A stretch of 64,000 bases of DNA, from assembly GCF_016428595.1 (NCBI RefSeq), contig NZ_JAELVQ010000001.1, positions 186,001-250,000 on the forward strand, read 5' to 3'. Positions 19,049 to 26,026 of the stretch are shown here, in pieces. The notes beneath the pieces were generated by a model that saw only the letters and a program-made list of their open reading frames with translations, had not been told where the DNA came from and did not search any database. This DNA comes from Snuella sedimenti. Lineage in GTDB: Bacteria; Bacteroidota; Bacteroidia; Flavobacteriales; Flavobacteriaceae. A program made the translations under genes and the position numbers. The number at the start of each line of letters is the position of its first letter. Within the stretch, counting starts at the first letter, position 1.

Positions 19049-19843
19049 TTAATTCTTTTTAATTTGATTAATTTTTTCAAAAGAAGCTACGATACCTTGT
19101 ATTAAAGCAGAACTTAATCCTTGGTGTTCCATAGCATTCAATCCTTCAATAGTACAACCACTAGGTGTAGTTACACGGTCTATTTCCTGTTCTGGATGTT
19201 TTCCTGTTTCGATTAACAGACTCGCTGCTCCAAAACAAGTTTGTACAGCTAATTCATGAGCCTCATGTGCTTCGAAACCTAATTGGATAGCTCCTTGCGT
19301 GGTAGCACGTACCAATCGCATCCAGAAAGCAATACCACTAGCACAAATTACTGTTGATGCTTGAATGAGCTCTTCAGGAATAACCAAGGTAGTTCCTAAC
19401 TGATTAAAAATATCTTGGGCCAAGGCTACCTTATCTTGAGCTATACCGTTAGCCGCAATGCAAGTCATCGATTTACCAATAGAAATAGCAGTATTGGGCA
19501 TCACCCGAATGATATTTTTATCGTTTCCAACAATACCTTCAATTCTCGGAATTTCGACACCTGCTGCTACCGAAATAACAATATGTTCATTTGTAATTTT
19601 TGAGGCTACGCTTTCCAGTACCTTATCGATGTGCTTGGGCTGTAATGCAAAAATGACCATATCGGACTGTTCTACAGCCAAGACATTATCATTCGTTACA
19701 GTAACGTTGTCTAACGTTTTGTAAGTATCTACATTTACAGTGTTCTTATCGCTTAAATATAACGAGGTAAATGTATTATTTTTAATAAGCCCCTTGGCGA
19801 TTGAACTTCCTAAATTACCTGTTCCTATAATGGCTATTTTCAC
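19049..19843 (-). CDS. proC: Pyrroline-5-carboxylate reductase
   Basis: The 264-residue protein makes proline from pyrroline-5-carboxylate. It begins with a Rossmann motif IGTGNLGSSIAKGL (about 6-19) and has RVMPNTAISIG (about 113-123) and the C-terminal VTTPSGCTIEGLNAME signature. The start is a GTG at 19843, forming the final codon-sized piece of the conserved leader element that also precedes argG and eboC. It is placed between argC and argD, so proline and arginine genes share a transcript. Confidence 0.95.
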   Translation of the reverse strand: MKIAIIGTGNLGSSIAKGLIKNNTFTSLYLSDKNTVNVDTYKTLDNVTVTNDNVLAVEQSDMVIFALQPKHIDKVLESVASKITNEHIVISVAAGVEIPRIEGIVGNDKNIIRVMPNTAISIGKSMTCIAANGIAQDKVALAQDIFNQLGTTLVIPEELIQASTVICASGIAFWMRLVRATTQGAIQLGFEAHEAHELAVQTCFGAASLLIETGKHPEQEIDRVTTPSGCTIEGLNAMEHQGLSSALIQGIVASFEKINQIKKN

Positions 19844-19991
19844 ACGTTTAAATTTTAGTAATTAATTTATTTTATTGTAATTATAAAATTAAGAACGTGT
19901 GTAACCACTCCTTACACTCGTTCTCTCATTAAAAATTTTAAACATTTCCTTTTGTGAAGTAATTTTTAAAATTTCTTAATGCTCGTTTCAT
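19841..19991 (-). promoter_or_regulatory. Leader element copy 1 (short ORF plus RNA hairpins) abutting proC
   Basis: On the minus strand a 17-codon ORF runs from 19991 to 19938 and encodes MKRALRNFKNYFTKGNV. It is followed by a 31-nt hairpin at 19923-19893 (GAACG/CGTTC and GTGTAA/TTACAC arms, GGAGTGG loop) and an AT-rich hairpin (TTAATTTTAT with ATAAAAT...ATTAA). The last part, AAAATTTAAAC, can pair with GTTTAAAATTTT around the leader stop, closing an outer stem three bases before the proC GTG. The same arrangement occurs at 22335-22478 and 46318-46468, with about 90% identity to the latter by eye. Confidence 0.75.
19938..19991 (-). CDS. Putative 17-residue leader peptide upstream of proC
   Basis: The ORF encodes MKRALRNFKNYFTKGNV and stops at TAA inside the 5' arm of the predicted outer stem. 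Similarity among the three copies begins exactly at this ATG, the length is invariant and differences between copies include synonymous changes (AAA/AAG, GGA/GGG). That pattern suggests translation, but with only three copies it is not proof. It has just two Arg codons and no Pro, unlike classical attenuator peptides. Confidence 0.5.
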   Translation of the reverse strand: MKRALRNFKNYFTKGNV

Positions 19992-20009
19992 GATATATTT
20001 TTTTTATTT

Positions 20010-20092
20010 GTCATTGCTAATCACGCCAAAGCGTGATGTAGCAATCTCTTTAATTTGAAGAGATTACTTCGTCGTACCTCCTCGTAATGACG
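20010..20092. repeat. REP-like palindromic repeat between argC and proC
   Basis: The segment starts GTCATTGCTAATCACGCCAA and ends CTCCTCGTAATGACG. Inner arms TAGCAATCTCTT and AAGAGATTACTTC are inverted, as are CACGCC...GCGTGA and the termini. This is the common flavobacterial GTCATTGC...GCAATCTC palindrome, and it would form a long hairpin in the polycistronic RNA. It lies between the argC stop and leader copy 1. Confidence 0.7.
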
Positions 20093-20101
20093 TTTCCGCC
20101 A

Positions 20102-21103
20102 TCAAAAATAAGTTGCCTTTAAGCTCAGCCCTGTTGTTTCTTCTAGTCCGAACATTAAATTCATATTCTGAACGGCTTGTCCAGAAGCCCCTTTTAATAA
20201 ATTATCAATAACACTTGTAATTAATAATTTTCCATTGTGTTTATGTAAATGAATTAAACATTTGTTGGTATTAACAACTTGTTTTAAATGTAAAACTTCA
20301 TCTGAAACAAAGGTAAAGGCTGCCTCTTTATAAAAATCATTATAAAGCACTTTAGCGTCTTCAACAGAACCTTCAAAATCGGTATACAGTGTTGCAAAAA
20401 TACCTCTGGAAAAATTACCTCGATTTGGCATGAATAAAATATCCGAAGAAAAACCATTTTGTAATTGCTTAACAGATTGGTTAATCTCTCCCAAATGCTG
20501 ATGTGTAAACGGCTTATAGTACGAGAAATTATTATCGCGCCAAGTGTAATGCGTCGTTGCAGACAATGAAGTACCTGCTCCTGTAGCGCCTGTAACGGCA
20601 TTAATATGCACGTCGTTATTCAATAACCCTCCATTAGCCAATGGTAACAATGCTAATTGGATAGCTGTAGCAAAACAACCTGGGTTTGCTAAATAATTAG
20701 CCTCTTTAATAGCGTCCCGTTGCAATTCTGGCAAACCGTAAACAAACGTTTTAGCTTGTGCTGAGCCTGTTGAAGTAAAAACCTTATCCGCATTTAGCCT
20801 AAAATCATTACCTAAGTCGATAATCTTAGTTTTATCGGAAAAGGTATTGGACGATAAAAACTTAACCGAATTTCCATGCCCGAGGCATAAAAACAAGACA
20901 TCAATATTCGGATTTACCGTATCGGTAAATTCTAAATCTAAAGAACCAACCAGGTCTTGATGTACCTTACTTATTTTATTGCCAGCGTTAGATGTACTGT
21001 ATACAAAGTTTATTTCTGCTTGAGGATGGTTAATTAACAATCTAATCAACTCACCAGCAGTATACCCTGCGCCTCCAATAATTCCAACTTGAATATGCTT
21101 CAT
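20102..21103 (-). CDS. argC: N-acyl-gamma-glutamyl-phosphate reductase
   Basis: The 333-residue enzyme reduces N-acylglutamyl phosphate to the semialdehyde with NADPH. The N-terminal Rossmann motif is GIIGGAGYTAGELIRLL (about 8-24), the catalytic cysteine is in ANPGCFATAIQLALLPL (near residue 143), and FSRGIFATLY and GASGQAVQNMNLM near the C-terminus are ArgC signatures. It is second after argG in the operon, separated by a gap that holds a strong hairpin. Confidence 0.96.
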   Translation of the reverse strand: MKHIQVGIIGGAGYTAGELIRLLINHPQAEINFVYSTSNAGNKISKVHQDLVGSLDLEFTDTVNPNIDVLFLCLGHGNSVKFLSSNTFSDKTKIIDLGNDFRLNADKVFTSTGSAQAKTFVYGLPELQRDAIKEANYLANPGCFATAIQLALLPLANGGLLNNDVHINAVTGATGAGTSLSATTHYTWRDNNFSYYKPFTHQHLGEINQSVKQLQNGFSSDILFMPNRGNFSRGIFATLYTDFEGSVEDAKVLYNDFYKEAAFTFVSDEVLHLKQVVNTNKCLIHLHKHNGKLLITSVIDNLLKGASGQAVQNMNLMFGLEETTGLSLKATYF

Positions 21104-21120
21104 GTTTATAATTTCTTTTT

Positions 21121-21154
21121 AGCCCTGCAAGGTTTTAAAAAACCTTGCAGGGCT
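21121..21154 (-). promoter_or_regulatory. Strong perfect hairpin between argG and argC
   Basis: Arms AGCCCTGCAAGGTTT (21121-21135) and AAACCTTGCAGGGCT (21140-21154) are perfectly complementary over 15 bp with a four-base TAAA loop. It follows the argG stop by 7 bp, and on the minus strand the sequence after it is TAAAAAGAAAT, not a good U tract. It may be a stability or processing element, a partial terminator, or a REP-type repeat. Confidence 0.7.
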
Positions 21155-21161
21155 ATCTTAT

Positions 21162-22337
21162 TTAAGAGTTTACTTGTTGATATATTTTATTCTGGTTTCC
21201 GAAGATTTTAATAAATCCTTTCGCTTCGTCTGCTGTCCAACCTTTATTCTCTTCCCCATAGCTACCAAACTTGGCACTCATTAAATCATGATTGGAAGAA
21301 ATACCATCTAAAGTAAAGTGGTATGGTTTTAGGCTCACTGTTACGTCTCCACTCACTTTGTCTTGACTACTTTGCAAAAATGCCTCCATGTCTCGCATCA
21401 CGGGATCTAGGTACTGCCCTTCGTGTAAGTGCATACCGTAAAAACTTGCAATGTACTCTTTATGCTGCAACTGCCATTTGGTAAGTGTATGCTTTTCTAA
21501 CAAATGGTGTGCTTTTATAGTAATTAAAGCTGCGGCAGCTTCAAAACCAACACGTCCTTTAATACCAACAATTGTATCTCCCACATGGATATCTCTTCCA
21601 ATAGCATAGGCAGAGGCCAAATTATTTAAGGTTTCAATATTTATTTCTGGATCGTTTTCAATACCATTTACTGCAACTAACTCTCCTTTTTCAAATGTTA
21701 ATTTTACTTTTTCTTCTTCGGTATGTTTTAATTGCGAAGGGTATGCCTCACTTGGTAAGGGTTTCTCAGAAGTTAAAGTTTCTGATCCGCCTACACTAGT
21801 TCCCCAAAGTCCTTTGTTAATTGAATATTTAGCTTTCTCCCAAGACATGTCTATGCCATTGGCTTTTAAATAATCAATTTCTTCCTGTCTGGTTAATTTT
21901 TCATCTCTAATAGGTGTAATAATCTGTATTTCTGGCGCTAGTGTTTGGAAGATCATATCAAAACGCACTTGATCGTTTCCTGCTCCTGTACTTCCGTGCG
22001 CTATGTATTCTGCACCAATACTTTTAGCATACTCAATAATTTCAATAGCCTGAATAATACGCTCTGCACTTACAGAAAGAGGGTAGGTATTATTTTTTAA
22101 TACATTTCCAAAGATTAGGTACTTTACCACTTTTTGGTAAAAGGTAGCCACAGCATCTATATTTTTATAGGTTGTAACGCCCATTTTATAAGCATTCGTC
22201 TCTATATGATCAATTTCTGTTTTTGTAAATCCACCTGTATTAACACTTACTGCGTGTACGTCGTACTCCTTTGATAAGCTTACCGCGCAATAAGAGGTAT
22301 CTAATCCTCCACTGTAGGCTATTACTAACTTTTTCAT
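21162..22337 (-). CDS. argG: Argininosuccinate synthase
   Basis: The 391-residue ATP-pyrophosphatase-family enzyme joins citrulline and aspartate. The PP-loop AYSGGLDTSYC is at about 8-18; HGSTGAGNDQVRFD (about 114-127), SINKGLWGTSVGG and GRVGFEAAAA are typical of the short ArgG type. ATG at 22337 directly follows leader element copy 2. It is preceded by the GNAT gene and followed by argC. Confidence 0.95.
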   Translation of the reverse strand: MKKLVIAYSGGLDTSYCAVSLSKEYDVHAVSVNTGGFTKTEIDHIETNAYKMGVTTYKNIDAVATFYQKVVKYLIFGNVLKNNTYPLSVSAERIIQAIEIIEYAKSIGAEYIAHGSTGAGNDQVRFDMIFQTLAPEIQIITPIRDEKLTRQEEIDYLKANGIDMSWEKAKYSINKGLWGTSVGGSETLTSEKPLPSEAYPSQLKHTEEEKVKLTFEKGELVAVNGIENDPEINIETLNNLASAYAIGRDIHVGDTIVGIKGRVGFEAAAALITIKAHHLLEKHTLTKWQLQHKEYIASFYGMHLHEGQYLDPVMRDMEAFLQSSQDKVSGDVTVSLKPYHFTLDGISSNHDLMSAKFGSYGEENKGWTADEAKGFIKIFGNQNKIYQQVNS

Positions 22338-22478
22338 ACGTTTAAATTTTGATAATTCATTTGATTTTATATTAATTATAAAATTGAGAACGTATGCAAT
22401 CGCTACGCTCTCACATTAAAAATTTTAAACATTCCCTATTATGAAAAAATGCTTAAAATTTATTAATGTTCGTTTCAT
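22335..22478 (-). promoter_or_regulatory. Leader element copy 2 abutting argG
   Basis: The minus-strand copy has a 17-codon ORF (22478-22425, MKRTLINFKHFFIIGNV), then a hairpin at 22412-22386 whose outer arms are GAGAGCGTA and TACGTTCTC (one G-U pair). These arms differ from the other copies yet still pair. An AT-rich hairpin (ATTTTATA/TATAAAAT) follows, and the end AAAATTTAAAC (22350-22340) can pair with GTTTAAAATTTT at the leader stop. The copy is 144 nt against 151 nt in the others. It occupies most of the 210 bp GNAT-argG gap; the remaining 69 bp is AT-rich without clear features. Confidence 0.75.
22425..22478 (-). CDS. Putative 17-residue leader peptide upstream of argG
   Basis: The ORF encodes MKRTLINFKHFFIIGNV, matching the other copies at M1, K2, R3, L5, F8, K9, F12, G15 and V17. 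The stop codon lies in the 5' strand of the predicted outer stem. It contains one Arg codon only. Translation is supported by length and frame conservation but unproven. Confidence 0.5.
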   Translation of the reverse strand: MKRTLINFKHFFIIGNV

Positions 22479-22547
22479 GTGTTCAATTCTATTGTTTTAT
22501 CGAAAAGTAACTCCCAAATAATTCTATCTAAAACTATTATATGATCA

Positions 22548-23171
22548 CTACCTGTCCATTTTTTTATCTTTTTTTAAAAACATGGTTTCTTTGATATGTT
22601 TCAATCTATTAAAAACCTTTTCCTTAATTTTTTTGTGTTTGTGTTCTTTGTCTTTAGGATCATATAACATGCCTGTACACAAACACATTTTTCGGTTGGT
22701 ACGCGTTAATACATCGTAATTTTTGCATGTTTGGCAGCCATCCCAAAAAGACTGGTCATCTGTTAATTCTGAAAAGGGCACAGGCTTATAGCCCAAATCG
22801 CTATTCAATTTCATAACTGCAACCCCAGTTGTAATACTAAACACTTTAGCATCTGGAAATTTAGTTCTGGAGTGCTGAAACACTTTATGCTTAATTTTTT
22901 TAGCCAACCCTACACCTCTGTAGTCTGGATGCACTATCAAACCTGAATTAGCTACATACTTACCATGTCCCCAAAGTTCGATATAGCAAAATCCAGCAAA
23001 TTTATCACCATCTAAGGCTATAACCGCATTACCGTTCTCTAACTTTTTTGTAATGTATTCTGGTGTACGTCTAGCAATACCAGTTCCCCTTACAGCAGCA
23101 GATTCGGCTATTGTTTCGCAAATAATTTCTGCGTATTTAGAATGTGATTTATCGGCAATAACAACTTTCAT
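22548..23171 (-). CDS. GNAT acyltransferase, candidate N-acylglutamate synthase
   Basis: The 207-residue protein has a GNAT fold: acyl-CoA pyrophosphate loop HPDYRGVGLAKKIKHKV (about 82-98) and a NSDLGYKPV strand. A cysteine-rich C-terminal part, CQTCKNYDV and MCLCTG, has CxxC and CxC spacing that might bind metal. It is the first gene of the arginine operon. In Bacteroides a GNAT gene beside argG has been linked to acylglutamate synthesis, and no classical argA or argJ is in this operon, so this enzyme probably acylates glutamate with succinyl- or acetyl-CoA. Family is firm, reaction inferred from context. Confidence 0.8.
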   Translation of the reverse strand: MKVVIADKSHSKYAEIICETIAESAAVRGTGIARRTPEYITKKLENGNAVIALDGDKFAGFCYIELWGHGKYVANSGLIVHPDYRGVGLAKKIKHKVFQHSRTKFPDAKVFSITTGVAVMKLNSDLGYKPVPFSELTDDQSFWDGCQTCKNYDVLTRTNRKMCLCTGMLYDPKDKEHKHKKIKEKVFNRLKHIKETMFLKKDKKMDR

Positions 23172-23584
23172 TGTCTTGATTTTGAATTAACTTTAGTAAA
23201 ATATTTTCTATTGAAAAAAGAACCGGACTCACCTGTGTTCCAAATAAGAAGCGCACCCTTACGGGCGACGGGGAAAAAAGCGACGCTCACCACAAGAAAT
23301 AATTGTAGCTGAAGTGAAATATAACGATATGTTCAATATATCTGTAAACATCCTTATTTTTAGAAAGGTAAAAGTATTATTTTATTTTTTATGACAAAAA
23401 CGAATCTACTTGTTTTTAACAAATATTATGAATTCCTAAAACAAGAAGAACTTTTCCGTAAGAATTTACAAAATAAACATGGTTTTTTGTGTTTTTTACA
23501 AAACAGTTTAGAAAAACAAAACTAAACACATTGCTTTTCTACTTCAAAACAAAACAAATAAAAAACATCTCAATTTCATAAACG
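23172..23584. other. Upstream region of the arginine operon
   Basis: No protein gene is visible. On the minus strand a TAGTTTTG at 23524-23517 with TTTG 20 bases upstream (23548-23545) fits the Bacteroidota -7/-33 promoter pattern weakly and would give a leader of about 340 nt. A GC-richer patch at 23222-23290 (with GCGCACCC, GGGCGACGGGG and repeated GCGAC) stands out from the AT-rich surroundings and may be a structured part of that leader. The rest is A/T-rich. Confidence 0.35.
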
Positions 23585-23691
23585 AGAAGCCTTTTTTGAG
23601 TCGCATAGTAGGGTTACGTGACGATAAAAAAGAAAAATATAGATACAAAACGGCATTTTTAGCCACAATTTGCAAAAGTTTAAACCACTAT
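23585..23691 (+). repeat. Palindromic element family, copy A (partial)
   Basis: The core GAGTCGCATAGTAGGGTTAC is flanked by CTTTTTT and AAAAAAG arms and ends AAAAGTTTAAACCACT (23674-23689). It aligns with the reverse complement of 51346-51506 over about 105 bp and more loosely with 43904-44064. The left terminal arm seen in the 51 kb copy is not recognisable, so this copy is truncated or diverged. It lies just beyond the 3' end of the DUF1080 gene. Confidence 0.65.
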
Positions 23692-23706
23692 ATCAATTCC
23701 TTTAAA

Positions 23707-24486
23707 TCACTCTAATTCGCGTACCCAAATATTCCGATAGCTAACACCACTATTATCACCATGATCCTGAAGCATTAAAGGGGCTTTACCATGCGGTTTA
23801 TTTTTAGGCCAACCGATATATTCTGTTGTACCTTTAATTTCTACATGATCCTGAATTAATACATTATTGTGCAGCACTGTGATAGTTGCCGATTTTGCTT
23901 TAACGCCTTTAGCATCAAATTCTGGAGCACGGTAAATAATATCGTAGGTATTCCATTCGCCAGACGGCATCGAAGCTTTGGCCAATGGCACATGTTGCTT
24001 ATAAATAGCTCCTACCTGACCGTTAACATAGGTGTCATTATCATTATTATCCAACACTTGAACCTCGTATCGTTTTTGCAAAAACACACCACTATTAGCA
24101 CGGCTCTGACCTGCTCCCCTAACATTTTTTGGAGATCGCCATTCTACATGAAGTTGCACACTTCCAAAGCTACGTTTAGTTTGTATGTTGCCCGATCTGT
24201 CTTTAACAGTCATACTACCATCTTCATTCAACAACCATTTTACCTTTCCAGAATTTTTAGAAGACTCCCATTCGTTAAAGTTCGTTCCATCAAAAAGCAC
24301 AATGGCGTCTGAGGGCGCCAAATTATTAATTCCGGGAACTACTGTTTTAGGTTTTGGCTCATAAAACTCTGTGGCTTCTGGCGTTGTAGGCTCAACTAGC
24401 TTATTACTATGCAGGTCCTCTACATTAACTTGAGCATATGCAGAAACTGACATGAAAACGCATAAAATTTTTAAAACAAACTTCAT
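23707..24486 (-). CDS. DUF1080 family secreted protein (3-keto-disaccharide hydrolase family)
   Basis: I choose the ATG at 24486, giving MKFVLKILCVFMSVSAYAQ, a Sec signal peptide; an ATG at 24510 would add eight residues ahead of it. The mature part holds one DUF1080 jelly-roll domain (about 60-255): IVLFDGTNFNEWE, QLHVEWRSP, SRANSGVFLQKRYEVQVLD and the C-terminal NSGVSYRNIWVRELE. Some family members hydrolyse 3-keto-glycosides in the periplasm. It is the last gene of the minus-strand sugar-oxidation arm, after a second DUF1080 gene. Domain call is firm; activity is inferred from family and neighbours. Confidence 0.9.
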   Translation of the reverse strand: MKFVLKILCVFMSVSAYAQVNVEDLHSNKLVEPTTPEATEFYEPKPKTVVPGINNLAPSDAIVLFDGTNFNEWESSKNSGKVKWLLNEDGSMTVKDRSGNIQTKRSFGSVQLHVEWRSPKNVRGAGQSRANSGVFLQKRYEVQVLDNNDNDTYVNGQVGAIYKQHVPLAKASMPSGEWNTYDIIYRAPEFDAKGVKAKSATITVLHNNVLIQDHVEIKGTTEYIGWPKNKPHGKAPLMLQDHGDNSGVSYRNIWVRELE

Positions 24487-24529
24487 AATTACTTCATTGG
24501 TATAACACAAAACCTAAATGGACGCTCTA

Positions 24530-25267
24530 TTAAAGCTCCTTAATTTTAATATTTCTATACCAAACAGGATCACCATGATCTTGCAACCCAATATGGCCCG
24601 TTTGGTATTTTCCAAAACCTTCCCAGCCTTTAAACTTAGAGTTTTCTATCATTTTATCCCAATCTTCACCGTGAACAGGGAATGTCATTACTTCGGTGCC
24701 ATTCATACTCACTTTACCTTGATTTGTTTTATGGTTTATTTCCAAAACGCATAAATTCCATTCTCCAGCAGGTTTAACTAATGTATCCGGACACGCAATC
24801 ATATCATAAAGCGAACCTGCTTTATGTGTGCCTCCTTCAACAAAAGAATCAGGATGTTTTGCATTATCCAGTACCTGAATCTCCGGCCCTGTTTGATAGG
24901 CTTCTTTAAATTTATCATCTTCGTAAACACTCCAAAAAATACCGCTATTGCCTTTTTCTGATATTTTCCACTCTAAAGACAATACAAAATTGGTAAACTT
25001 CTGTTTTGTTATGATATTTTTCCCTCCTGTTTCACCGGGTTTAAAAGCCATAGCGCCTTCTTCAATTGTCCATTCGGAAGGCATTTCATCCATACGGTAG
25101 CCTCTCCAATTATCAAATGAACTGCCATCAAACAGTGTAATCCATTCCTTTGCCGTTTTTACTTCAAGAACTTCAGCTGACTTTTCCTCGACAGCAGCAT
25201 TTTCTTTCTTTTGCTTACACGAAACAGTTACTGCTAAGGTTATTAATAAATAAATATATGATCTCAT
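24530..25267 (-). CDS. DUF1080 family lipoprotein (3-keto-disaccharide hydrolase family)
   Basis: The 245-residue protein starts with a lipoprotein signal (lipobox AVTVSC, Cys17). The DUF1080 domain spans about 40-243: WITLFDGSSFDNWRGY, FVLSLEWKISEKGNSGIFW, GPEIQVLDNAKHPD and GDPVWYRNIKIKEL. It is likely anchored facing the periplasm or the cell surface. It is adjacent to the other DUF1080 gene (43 bp) and downstream of a GMC dehydrogenase small-subunit gene, fitting oxidation of a sugar followed by cleavage. Confidence 0.9.
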   Translation of the reverse strand: MRSYIYLLITLAVTVSCKQKKENAAVEEKSAEVLEVKTAKEWITLFDGSSFDNWRGYRMDEMPSEWTIEEGAMAFKPGETGGKNIITKQKFTNFVLSLEWKISEKGNSGIFWSVYEDDKFKEAYQTGPEIQVLDNAKHPDSFVEGGTHKAGSLYDMIACPDTLVKPAGEWNLCVLEINHKTNQGKVSMNGTEVMTFPVHGEDWDKMIENSKFKGWEGFGKYQTGHIGLQDHGDPVWYRNIKIKEL

Positions 25268-25306
25268 ATGTTTAGTTTTAAGTTTTCTTTTTAAATAATA
25301 TGGTTC

Positions 25307-26014
25307 TTAACTAATTAAATTTCCTTTATCATCCCATTGGGCAATATCGCCCCTTTTCGATTGGTCTACGCATTTAGCCAACCACGCCTCCTCATATTCA
25401 AAACCATGCTTTTTTAGAATATGATCCGGAACGCCATCCCAAACATTCGGCGTATTCCCTTTATAACTGAGTTCTTCCATTCCAATTTTTGAAGTGTAGT
25501 AGCCCGTAAGCGTTAAATTACGTAGCCTAGTAAAAAAAGCTTCACCCTGTACCAATTCGGGTTTTGTTTGCCCAGGATAGGCTATTTGATCACAAATATG
25601 TAACTGTTCTTCTTCTGAACATTTAATAAATTCTTTGTTATATAGTTTATTACTAAAACTATCTAACCACATTAACCCACCCCTTAAAGGTATTTGGTCC
25701 ACCTCTATATCCTTAACAATAAACGCTATAAACGCAACAGTATCTGCTTCGGTTGCTGAAGCATACGTTTCACTCTTTGGCAATATGATATCACAAAGAA
25801 CAGCAATCGTCGAAAGTTCATGTTCATTGAAAAAAGTAGATTCAAACAATTTTTTATCTCTTAACTTTTCATCTTCCGTTCTTCCATACAACGGTCCCTC
25901 TTTAGGCACTGGTATTTCATCGGATTTCGACACATTTGATGTACAACCATTCAGTGCAAATCCAGTTGCTACAGAACCTAATAGTATTGATTTTAAACTA
26001 TCGCGTCTATTCAT
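25307..26014 (-). CDS. Gluconate 2-dehydrogenase subunit 3-like small subunit, Tat lipoprotein
   Basis: The 235-residue protein has a twin-arginine signal (NRRDSLKSILLGS) ending at a cysteine (LNGC, Cys24), so it should be Tat-exported and lipidated. The body matches the gluconate 2-dehydrogenase subunit 3 family: LCDIILPKSETYASATEADTV (about 73-93) and GYYTSKIGMEEL. Such subunits carry their partner flavoprotein across the membrane, as the GMC protein lacks its own signal. It begins 12 bp after the GMC gene stop. Confidence 0.9.
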   Translation of the reverse strand: MNRRDSLKSILLGSVATGFALNGCTSNVSKSDEIPVPKEGPLYGRTEDEKLRDKKLFESTFFNEHELSTIAVLCDIILPKSETYASATEADTVAFIAFIVKDIEVDQIPLRGGLMWLDSFSNKLYNKEFIKCSEEEQLHICDQIAYPGQTKPELVQGEAFFTRLRNLTLTGYYTSKIGMEELSYKGNTPNVWDGVPDHILKKHGFEYEEAWLAKCVDQSKRGDIAQWDDKGNLIS

Positions 26015-26026
26015 TTCTACAAATTA

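Noticed and set aside
19938-22478. Classical arginine or proline attenuator peptide in the leader ORFs
   Set aside because: The peptides contain only one or two Arg codons and no Pro, and a copy precedes eboC; ribosome stalling on a run of the end-product codon is not supported.
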